From Trochalopteron elliotii (Eukaryota > Chordata > Aves > Passeriformes > Leiothrichidae), in assembly GCA_024734555.1 (NCBI GenBank), contig JANPWX010000550.1, forward strand, positions 455,196-519,195: 64,000 bases of DNA, given 5' to 3'. Made by a program: the position numbers and the translations under genes. Shown here piece after piece: positions 42,011 to 54,000 of this stretch; within the stretch, counting starts at the first letter, position 1; each line of letters opens with the position of its first letter. Under the pieces are notes generated by a model, which saw nothing but the letters and a program-made list of their open reading frames with translations, did no database searches and was not told the origin of the DNA.

Positions 42011-45000
42011 CTGCGGACACACCAACACGGGGGCTGGAATTCCACAGATCTGGAATATCCATGGAAACATCCAGCCCCGGAGAGACCCCTGGATTTGGGG
42101 TCGTCCTCCCAGTCTCTTTGGGATGGGTTTGGGGTTTTTCCCTTTTGGATGGGTTTGGGGTTTTCCCCTCGGCCCCTTTGGGATGGATTTGCGATTGTCC
42201 TCCTGGCCCCTTTTGGATGGATTTAGGGTCATTCTCCAGTGCCTTTGGGATGGATTTGGGGTCATTGCCAGCCCTTTTGGATGGGTTTGGGATTAAACCT
42301 CTTTGGGATGCATTTGGGGTCATCCTCCCAGTCTCTTTGGGATGGATTTGGGGTCATCCTCCCAGCCCCTTTGGGATAGATTTGGGATTTTCCCCTTTGG
42401 GATGGTTATGGGGTCATTCCCCGGCCCTTTGGGACGGATTCCCAACTCCCGCGGGCTGTCCCACATCGGCCATTCCCAAATCTCACAGGTTTTCCAACCT
42501 TGGCCATTCCCGACTCCCTTTGGCTGCCCCACCTTGTCCGAAGCGCGCCATGCGGAAGACGTCGGCAGCTCCCGGGAATCCCAGCATGCGGCAGGCCACG
42601 TCGCCGTCCCGGCTGTCCCAGCCGTCGTCGCAGACGGAGCCCCAGCGGTGCTCATGGAAGATCTCCAGCCGCCCCTCGTGAGGCCCGGAGCCGTTCAGGA
42701 GCCGCACCGAGCCCTCGGCCGGAGCTGCGGGGACGGGAGGGGCAGGGAGGATGTCATACGTGGTGACGTCATCTGTCATGACGTCATCTGTGGTGACGTC
42801 ATCTGTGGTGATGTCACACGTGGTGACGCCATCCACAGTGACAACTCCAGGGATGGTGACATCTCAAAGGGATGATGACATGATCCATTTTGATGTCATC
42901 CCTGGTGATGTCATCCATTGTGACGTCATCTGTGGTCATCTATGATGACGTCATCCATGGTGACGTCTTCCATGGTGACATCTTCCATGGTGACATCCCC
43001 AGGGATGGTGACTTCTCAAAGGGATGATGATGTCATCCATTTTGATGTCATCCATGGTGACATAATCTGTGGTGATGTCATCCGTGGTGACATCCTCAGG
43101 GATGGTGACATGTCAAAGGGATAGTGATGTCATCCATGGTGACATCATCCATGGTGGCATCATCCATGGTGGCATCCCCAGGGATGGTGACATCTCAAAA
43201 GGATGGTGATATCATCCATGGTGACATAATTTGTGATTGTGTCATGACATCATCCATGGTGATGTCATCGGTCATGGCATCGTCTGTGGTGACATCCCCA
43301 GGGATGGTGACATCATCCATGGTGACAACTCCAGGGATGGTGACATCTCAAAGGGATGATGACATCATCCATTTTGACATCATCCATGGTGACATCATCT
43401 GTGGTGACATCAATCCATGGTGACATCAATCCATGGTGACATCTCCATGGTGATATCATCCGTGGTGACATCTCCATGGTGACATCATCCATGATGGCAT
43501 CAGCCATGGTGGCATCCCCAGGGATGGTGATGTCATTCATGGTGACATCATCCATGGTGACAAATGTCCTCAGACAGGGATGTCCCTGCAGTGGCAGGGG
43601 GGGATGTCCCTGAGATTCCAGGGGGAATGTCCTCAAAGAGGGATGTCCCTAAGCTGGGATGTCCCTGGGGCTCCGAGGGGAATGTCCCCAAGCAGGGACG
43701 AGGGATGGCCCTGGGGTGGCAGGAGGGATGTTCTTGGGATTTCAGAGGGAATGTCCCCAAGCTGGGACATCCCTGGGATTCCAGGGAAAATGTCCCCAAA
43801 GAGGAATGTCCCTGATTCCATGGGGAATGTCCCCAAGGAGGGTTGTCCCCAGGCAGGGATGTCCCCAAGGAGCAATATCCCTGGAATTCCAGGGGGAATG
43901 TCCCCAAAATGGGATATCCCTGGGATTCCATGGGGGATGTCCCCAAGCTGGGATGTCCCCATGTAGGGATGTCCCCAAGGAGCGATATCCCTGGAATTCC
44001 AGGGGGAATGTTCCCAAGCTGGGATGTTCCCAGGCAGGGATGTCCCCAAGAAGCAAAATCCCTGGAATTCCATGGGGAATGTCCCCAAGCTGGGATGCCC
44101 CTGGGATGGCAGCAAGCCTGGAGGACACCACCAGCATTCCCGACCTCTTCCCTCCAGAATTCCTGGTCCTTTCCCATTCCCACCATCCCTCCCACTTCCC
44201 ACCCTCCTTCCTGCTCTTCCTCATCCAGGCAGGAAAACCCTGGGATGCTTTTCCCAGCAGCCTCTTCGCATCAGGAATTTCCCCCCCCTCCAGGGTCCTA
44301 ATTCCCAAAAAACTCCCCCAAATCCATGCTGGGATCACCGTGGATCCTGCCAGGAGCTCACCTGTGCCAGCAGTGGCACCTCGGTCCCCCTTGTCCCCTT
44401 TGTCCCCCTTGGGGCCGCGGTCACCTGGGAAGAGAAAGATCTGGAATTGCTGGAATTTCCCATCCCTGCTCCGGAGGGATGGGACAGTGGGATGGGAAAT
44501 CCCAAAAAAACCCTCCGGGATCCTGCGTCCTGTGGCAGAGGGAAGACAAAGCCCTGGCACTTCTGGAATTCCCAACTGCAGATCCCATAAAAAGCAACAA
44601 AAACCTGGATTTCAGGATGAAATTCCTGATTTGGGGGTGAAAATTCCCCATTTGGGGCTAAAAATGCCTCATTTGGTGCTCAAGGATGGGGGTGTGGATA
44701 TTCCCAAATCCCTGAGGAAGCACCAGCCTTGTATCCATGGAAAAAGGGGGATGATGCCAGGGGGTCGGGAGCAGCTGGATAAACATTCCCGCCCTTTTGA
44801 TATCCCAGGAATGATTTCATATCCCAATCACAGTTTAATATCCCATTAATGACCTCAGTAACGAGCTTGGTCATTCCTTGGCTCTCCTGGAGCCTCCTCC
44901 TCCCTCATTCCCAAGTTTTCCAGGTCCTGAGCGGGACTGGGGTCTCGGATTTGCTGATCCCGAGCTTGGCCTGATCCCAAGGGAAAGGCTCAGGGATGCT

Positions 45001-48000
45001 CCAGCCTCCAGGAACAACAAACAACACGCAGAGAAGCTCCAAAATCCGGGATAAAGGAAAACATGGGATAGAGAACAATCCCAAAAAACCAAAGCTGGGC
45101 AGGAAATTCCGGCCCTTTCCCTGGGAGGCTCCGGGAGAGAGGGATTGGTCCCGCGGGCAGGAGCAGCTGTGTGGGATGAGGGAAAGCAGCCCGGAGTTGA
45201 TGGGATCCAGATGGAAACTCCTGGGAATGGGGCCAGGGATGTGATTCCCAGCTCGGGATGGGGTCGGGATGCTGGAGCAGCCCCTGCTCCTCACATCCAG
45301 CCCAGCCAGCACAGGGAAAACGGGATTGGGAAACAACAATCTCGAGCTGGATGGATCTGTCCCCAGATTGGGGTGGGTGAGAGGTTGGAATGATCCAGGA
45401 ATGGCCTCATCCTGGGCTGATCCCAAAGTTTGGGCAGCAGGAAAAGTGGGATTGTCCCACTCAGGTGAGGCCCCACCTGCAGAGCTGCTCCAGCCCTGGG
45501 ATCCTGACTCTGGAGGGAGAAATTCCAGAGGAGGCCATGGAGCTGCTCCCAGGGTTGGAGCCCCTCTGGAGCCGGGCTGGGAGAGCTGGGAATGTCCAGC
45601 TGGATCAGGGAAGGATCCAGGGAATCCTTGGAGCCCCTTCCCAAGCCTCAAAGGGCTCCAGGAGAGCTGGGATTTGGGAAAGGGCTGGAGGGCCAGGAGC
45701 CAGGGAATGGAATTCCCAGTGGGAAAGGGGAGCTTGGGGTGGAATCCTGGGAAGGAATTCCCAGCTGGGCTGGAATTCCCAGAGAATCCCTGCGAGTGTC
45801 CAAAGCAAGGTTGGAGCACCCTGGGATCATGCAGTTTGGAAGAGGATTCCTGTCCCTGCAGCACCCCTAAATCCCCAGGATTGTCCCAGTTTCCATCACC
45901 ACCTTGAGAGCAGCGACAATGCGGGAATCCTGGAATGGGTTGGGTGGGAAGGGACCTTCAATCCCATCCCATTCCAAACCCAACACCTCCGGATGTTGGG
46001 TGCTCCAGCCTTTCCTTTGACACTCCCAGGGATCCAGGGGGTATCTCCTTCTCTCCCCCTTTTCACAACTCTCCTCTCTTTCCCAGGAATTTTCTGGTGG
46101 GAATAACTTGGTGGCTTCAGCTCCCAATGTGTCAGGGCTGGAGAACATCCCAAAAATGGGATCAAATTCCCTGAGAGCCTGGAGGGAGCCCCAGGGCTGG
46201 GACAGAGTCCAGGAATTTGGGAGAAGCTTCTCCTGGTCCATCCCCCAACAACCATCAAAGCGTTCCCAGCCATTTTCCCATCATTTTTTGGGGGATTGTG
46301 CACAAAATTCAGGCCCAGACACAGTGACAGAGACCCTCAGCTCTTCCCACGGATCCACAGGGATCGATGGATCCCAAAATCTTGGGAAAAGCCCCAGGGG
46401 AATTTACCAGTCCCCGTTTACCCAGGTGGAATACAATTCTGCCTCCAGGAAACATTCCCAAAAACTCCACTCTGGGGATGTTCTGGAAAGAATCTTCTCT
46501 TGTCCCCTCGAATTTATCCCTAAATTACCCATGCCACCTTAGATTTTTCCTGCTGTTTCCTCTTGAGTGTATTCCCTGCACGACATTTTTCCATGGAAAA
46601 GTGGCGGACCTGTCCTCGCTTCCCAGGATAATTTTTCCCATTTAGAAATGAGGGGAAAAAAACCCTCCACTGGGGTCCTTTTGAGGGAAAACCCATGGAA
46701 AAGGGGAAAATACTGACGAGGAAAAGGACTCAGGAATCTGCTGCTCCTCCACCAGGTCAGAGAAGCTCCGGGAGAGGTTTCAACCTGGAATTTTCCATGA
46801 GGAGGCTCCTGCACACCTAAAACCCCCATCCCAGGATTCCTGGGATGCAATTCCCAGGGAAGCGAGGGCTCCTGTGCTCGGAACAAAATCCTTGGAGAAG
46901 GGTAGGACAAGTCCTGCAGAAATTTGGGATTTAAGGCAAAGCTTGGCTTTGGATCTGTGCCCGGACTTGGGTATGTTTCCCATAAATTCCAGAGAATCCC
47001 ATAAACTGCCCAAATGCTGCCAGAGGGGTCAGATTTTCATTGGAAAAGAGGTTGGATTAAAGGATTTTCATTGGAAAAGAGGGTGAATGAACGCCTGTAT
47101 CCAACATTCCTGGTCTCTGAGGGGAGGGAGATGGGGATGGGTTTTTGGGGGGACACATTGGAACCCTGGGAGTGACCCCCCCGGGGATGGGGACAGGATC
47201 TGGGAATGGCTTTGAGGTTTTCATGGAATTGCTGAGGTTGGAAAAGCCCTCGGAGACCATCAAGTCTGGCAGTGGAGCCCTCATTCCCGAGGGATTGAAA
47301 TCCACAGCGGTGTGGCACTTGGGGACACGGATCTGGGCTGGGAAGGGTTGGACTCGGAGAACTTTTCCAGCCTCAACAATTCCATGATTCCTTGCCGATC
47401 AAATCTGGCATTAGGCTGGTGAATTCCAGCCCAACCTGCCAGGGATTTTCTGGGATCGTTTTCTGGATTTAAGGAGCTCTCGGCATGGGCCAGTGAGAAA
47501 ACCCCAGTGTACCCGATGCTCCGGGGATGTATCCAGGGATTTTTCAACCTCCTTCAGTAACCTGGGATAGAGGAAGATGTGGAACGACGTGGAATTTGAG
47601 GATGTTTAGGGTCCTTTCCCAGCCAGTCCCAAATCCAGCCAACTCTACGTTTCCTTTCCCTTTCCCTACAACTCTCAGCTCTTCCCAGGCTGTTTTCCCT
47701 TCCTGCCTCCCCAGCAGGGGTTTTGAGTCACAAAGGGCATTTTTTGGGATTCCCGATCCTGGTTTTGGTTGGAGCTCGGAATTTCCTATCCCAGATAAAT
47801 CCTGACTTCCTACTCCCACCGTTTTCCCGGGTGTGGAAAGATGGGAAACAGCAGCGAGCCAGAAATGCCCCAGAAAACCGCCAGGAGATTATTCCCAAAT
47901 CCCTACGGGAGACAGGTGTGGGAGCACAGGAGATTATTCCCAAATCCCTGCCCACGGAGCCCCGTGGAATGGGAGGACATCCCAAATCCATCCATCCCCT

Positions 48001-51000
48001 CCAAGCCCTGCCGTTCCTCAGTGGAACGGTGTCAGTGTAGGAATCCTCAGGATTCCTGTTCCTCCAGGAGATCCAGGTGGATTCCCCGAGCCAGAGGATC
48101 CCCCCGCTCCCCTTTCCATGGCTCTGCCCCTCATCCCGGGATCTCCGGGACCCATCCCAGCCGGAATTTGCATCCGTACCTTTGAATCCGCGCATTCCCA
48201 TGGGACCGCGAGGGCCGAGCTCTCCCTGGTCCCCCTTCAGTCCACGCGGGCCGGGGGGACCCCGCTCCCCAGGAAGCCCTGGAATTGAGGACAAGGACAC
48301 AAAATTCCAGCAGAATTCCACGATCCCAGCGTGGCGGGAGTCCAGGAACACCGGGAGACCCCCAAGAGTCCCACCCGTCCTTTTCCTGCACTTCCCTGGG
48401 ATCCAGGATGGATTTATCCAGGTGCTAAGGAACTTCTGAGCATCCTTAGGCTCAGATGGGCTCCAAAGCCAGAGGTAAAGGAAGGAAAACCAGGATCCAT
48501 CCCAAGGAATCAGGATGTGTCCCCCATGAGCTCCAGGTCTCCTGAATCCGTGTTGTCCAAGGGGTTGGGTATTTATTGGAGAAGGAGGTGGGTGAAACCC
48601 CCTGGTGTGAGCATTCCCGACTTCCTGGAGGTGGGAATTGGGGCTGGAGTTTGGGAATCCCTTCACAAGGGACACATCCAAACCTTGGAGGAGACCTCCA
48701 TCCATGTGAGAGCTGGACCCGGATCTGGATCTGCTCCTGCTCCTGGAACTGGATTTTAACCTGGACCTGGATCTGGTGCTGAATTTGGTTGTGGACCTGA
48801 TCCTGGAACTGGGTCTGGTCCTGATCCTGGACCTTGACCTGGATCCCGTTGTGGATCTGGTCCTGGACCTGGTCCTGAAACTGGACCTGGACCTGGACTT
48901 GGATCCGGGGTGGAGGGAAGGACCCTATGCTGGAGACGGGATCTGGTGGGACCTGGGGGTGATCCCGCTGGAATGATCCAGTAGGGATTCATCCTGAGCT
49001 GGGGTCGGATCCGAAACTCTGCCAGAATCCTCCATCCATGTGGAGGGAGCCTGGAATTCCCTGGGCACTGCTGCTCCCACCCTTCCTGGGCTGGGCTTTT
49101 CCAAACTCAGTCACGATTTTCCTCTGTTCTATGAGGAAAAATATCCGCCAGGAGGAATTCCAGCCCCAGCTCCAGTGGGGATTATCCTGAACTCCAGTCT
49201 TTCTCTGCTGTGTCCATCCCAAGAAGGGATCAGGACCTGGATTTCTGTGGGGCAGGGGCAGGATGGTGGATTTTCCATGGAAAAGGGGCTTTTCCAGGGA
49301 TACACCTGAACCTGACTTGAACTCAGACCCAAAGGGTTGTGCCTGCATCCCAAAAAACTTCAGCAAAAGCCCTAAAAATCCTGGCTCTTCCCACAACTCT
49401 TCCCGAAGGTGAACCCTCCCGGGATTGTTTTGTTTTTCTGTTTGAACAAGAACAAAATGGGGTGGGAAAAAAGAAAGGGAAAACCAAGGAAAAGAGCCAA
49501 TATAATTCTGAGAGTTGTTACACCCAAGAAAAACAGCCACAAATCCGTCAGTGCCAGGAATTCCAGCTGGAGGGAGAAGGAGCACGGGCAGCTGGAGGGG
49601 CTGTCTGAGGGAGATTGGATTTCCAGGCTGGGGTTGGCTGGGCCTGGGAGGGAGCGATCCTAAAAACCCAGGGTTTGAGCCCAAAGCAATCCCAACAAGG
49701 CTGTGGTGCCTCAGAATCCTTGGAGCAGGAGATACCAGGGATGGATTGGGATTTGTCTCGGGATCTGACATCCAGGGTCCTGTGGGGTGGGTTTGGACCA
49801 GGGGATAACAGGGATTGGTCTGGACCTGGATATGGACCTAGACCTGGACCTAGATCTGGATCCAGACCAGGATCTGGACTTGGACTGGCATCTGGACCTT
49901 GACCTGGACCTGAATCCGGACGTGGTTCTGGAACTGGTCCTGGATATGGACGTGGACCTGGATCCAGATCCAAATCTGAGTCTGGGCTTGGACTGGAATC
50001 TAGACCTTGACCTGGACCTGAATCCAGACCTGGTCCTGGAACTGATCCTGAATATGGACCTGGACCTAGATCTGGATCCAGACCAGGTCCTGGTCCTGGT
50101 TCTGGATATGGACCTGGACCTGGATCCAGATCCAAATCTGAATCTGACATGGATCAGGATCTGGACCTCGACCTGGACCTGCATCCAGACCTGGTCCTGA
50201 TACTGGTCCTGGATCTGGATCTGGACCTGGACCTGGATCTGGATCTAGACCTGGTCCTGGAACTGGTCCTGGATCTGGATCCAAATCTGAATCTGGGCTT
50301 GGATTGGAATCTAGACCTTGACCTGGACCTGGTCCTGGAACTGGTCCTGGATATGGACCTGGTCCTGGATCCGGATCCAAATCTGAATCTGGACTTGGAC
50401 TGGGATCTGGACCTTGACCTGGACCTGAATCTGGACCTGGTCCTGTCCTGGCCCTGGATGTGGATCCAGATGTGAATCTGGTCCTACACCTCGACCTAGT
50501 CTTGGACATTGAACTGGACATGGATCAGGATCGACATCTGGGTCTGGAATTGGACCTGAACCTGGGCTTAGACCTGGACCTGAACCTGGACCCAGGCTTT
50601 GATCTGGATGTGAGTTCAAACCTGAATCTGGATCTGGTCCTGGATCTGGATATGAATCCAAACCTGGATCTGGTCTCCTGGATCTGGCCCTGGAGCTCCA
50701 CCCTGTGGGATCTGAGTGGATCCCTGCTGCCGGCGGGATGGATCCCTGGGGGATTCTGCATCACCTCTGTGCCATTCCCAGCCCTTGGAAGCAGAGCCAG
50801 CATTCCCAGGTTTCCCTTAAAATCAGAGACAGCTGGAGCCAACTCTTCCTCAGGGTGGGAATGTCCTCTGGTGGCTTCCAATGGAATTCCTCCCCAAAAA
50901 CAATGGAATTAAGAAGCAGGAGGGGTAGGGAAAACTGGTGTTACTGACATCAGAAAACACATCCCAGAAAAGTCTTGGAGCCAAGGCCCCAGGAGGGGTT

Positions 51001-54000
51001 CCCGGGATCTGCCAGAGGGATCCAGCAGCAATTCCAGCCCCAGTGCCTTGGATGGCTTGGTTTGGGAATGGGGCAGCCAATTCCAGCTCCAGATTGTCTG
51101 GGAGACCCTGGAATCTGGGAATATCAGCGGGGATTTCCTGGAGCCAGGTGGGCGATGACATTTTTCCCATCCCCAGGATGGATGTTCCAGGATCTGGGAG
51201 AGCAGATCCATCCCCGTGTCCCTCAGGAGTTGGGACATCCCGAGGGATGGCTCAGGAAGTCACCAGGAGTTGTCCCGTTGGATTTGGATCAGCCAGGGTT
51301 TTTCAGGACAGGGTTTTGGGGGATTTTGTGGACACTGGGAATGTTTTCCTTACCTCGGAGCCCGGGAAGGCCGGGAAGGCCGGGCTCTCCCTCCATCCCT
51401 TCCGTGCCTCGGTCTCCTTTGGGTCCCGGTGGCCCTGGAACACAACGAGAGGGCAGGAATCACATCCTGGATTCAGGAATGTGCAGCAGGAGCGGGAGAT
51501 CCAGGGATCTCCCAAGAAACATGGGAACAACACGGGGAGAAAGGAGCTGCTGGAGCAGTTTTCGACGGTTTTAAACTTCCAGGATTTCTGGATATTAAAT
51601 TCCAAACTGGATCCCACCAACCTGCTCCAAGTGCCAGGAAAATTCACCTGGAAGCTCCACCTTGAGCACGACTCCGGGAATTTTCCTTTAGACCAAAAGT
51701 TGGGACATTCCCAAAGAAATCATTGCAAGAAATTGCAAGACATTGCAAGAAATCAGGGAAAAAAGGCATTTTGGGAATGTTCATAGAATCCTAGAATTTT
51801 TGGGGTTGGAAAGGACTTTGAGGATCATGCATGGGCAGGGACACTTTCTGTTTGTCCAGCTGGGATGATCCTCTGGGAATTCTGGAGATGATCCTTTAGG
51901 AGAGGATTGACAGCAGGGCTTTGGTAAAATCCCAGGAATGAACAGAAGATCCCAATCCCAGGTTTTATCCTTCATCCTGCAAAAGGGTCAAATCCCAAAA
52001 GCTGGAAATAATCGGGAGCCAAAACAATGGGAAGAAGGAATCTGAAGAGAAAAATAACAGGGGAAAAAAAAATAGTCCTGGGATGAGAGAAAACAGGGCA
52101 GGGAGAGGCCGGGAAGGGTCATTCCCACCCATCCACCACTGGGAACTGTTTTCCCAGAAATCAGGAAAGCTGGGAACTCACGAAGCTGAGATCCAGCCAG
52201 GGCTCCGGGTGATGGAAAAGGGTCAGGAAGAGCAGGGATGTGCAGTGGGTTTAATGGATCAGGAATTGGGATCTGGGAATGTTCTGTAGGATCTGGAGTG
52301 GGATCCCAACGTGTCAAGGTTGGAAAACATCCTGGGCTGGAGACAGTCAGGGACGGGAAAGGATGATGGGAAATATGGAATTCCTGGGCCTGGCTGTCTC
52401 TTCCCCAGGAAATGAACAGCTCCAGGGGCTGAGAGGTTGGAGGGATGGGCTCCAGATCCTGGGGATGGCCTCCAGACCCTTGGGATGGATCCCAGATCCC
52501 TGGGAATGAACTCCAGAACCTGGGAATGGATCTGAGATCCTGGGGGTGAACTCCAGACCCTGGAAAAGAACTCCAGATGCCAGGGAATGAACTCCAGAAC
52601 CTGGGAATGGACCCCAGACCCTGGGAATGAACTCCAGAACCTGGGAATGAACTCCAGAACCTGGGAATGGATCTGAGATCCTGGGAGTGAACTCCAGACC
52701 CTGGGAATGAACTCCAGACCCTGGGAATGAACTCCAGATGCCAGGGAATGAACTCCAGATCCTGAGGATGGACCCCAGACCCTGGCAATGGACCCCAGAC
52801 CCTGGGGATGGACCCCTGATCCCAGGAATGAATTGCAGACCCTGGGAATGGACACTTCCAGGCATGGGGCAGCAGCAGATTTTCCAGAATCCTCCTGGGG
52901 ATGGTCCCATGCCAGGAACAGCTCTTGGGACAGGACACAGGGAGCAGCTGGGCCAGAGGAAAACTGGGAAGGGCGGCCGGGAGAGGCTCCCGAGCATTCC
53001 CAGCTGTTCCCACCCCACAGCTCCCGGGAAATCCCATTCCTGCTGCATCCCAGCTTCCCAGCCTCCAATCCCAGAGGGATGAGGCATTTCCTGATGGATA
53101 GGACCTGCTGGGATCCAGCACATCCCACCCAGGGGTCGTGATCCCAGGAATTCTCCCTCATGGTGACTCCCAGGACCCAAAACTGCTCCGTGTTGTCCTT
53201 CCCAAGCCATGGAAAGTGCTCGGAGCGACCCTTGGATGCTGGAGAGGAGCCTGGAGACATTCCCAAGCTGCCCAAATCTGGGATCTGGGATCCACAGCCT
53301 GAGATGGCCGAGGATTTGGGGAGAAGGAAAAGGGAGGCAGGGAATGGCTCAGCCAAATCCATCCGGGAACATGACGGACTCACCCAAGGACATCTGGAGC
53401 TGGGATGAATCCAGCTGGGCACAAGGCCCCGGGAATTATCCATGGGATGGGTGGAGAGGGAAGTTTGGGGTGCCAGGAATGTGTCAGGGCTGATAAATCC
53501 CGTGCTGGCCCTTGGGAAGGGGTTTGTTTTTTGGGATAAGGCAATTCCAGGGCTCTGTGATGGATCCCACCCTTGGTGGCTCCATCCCAGGGCAGGTGAC
53601 ATCATTCCCGTGGATGGGGAGGGAAAAGTGGGATACAAGGAGTGAGGAAATAGGGAAATATCAAAGCAATTGGGGCAGAGTGATCCCAGCACCCCAAAAA
53701 ACAGGGATTGGGAGCCAACATCCCCCAGGGATGAGGGGAAGGACCCCAGGAGCTGTTTGGATTCCAGAGGGATGGATCTCCTGGGGATCAGCCACATCCA
53801 TCCCCTCCGGCTCAGCAGCTGGAAAAGAGGAGCAAGTGCCTTGGCACCAACCCCAGGCCTCTCCAGCTGGAGATTCCAGCTGGAAGCACCAGAAATGAGC
53901 AACAGCCCATGGTGTCTCCACAGGTGGAAAATGGGAGAGGAGCTGCTCCCAACCTCCTGCTCCACCCCGGAGCTTCCAATGGGGTTTCCTGGGTTTCTCC

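Noticed and set aside
49548..50661. Long Asp-Leu, Pro-Gly-Pro and Ser-Arg repeat proteins
   Set aside because: All are readings of the CTGGAC/CTGGAT/CTGGTC hexamer array in different frames, and no frame shows a start context or flanking unique coding sequence.
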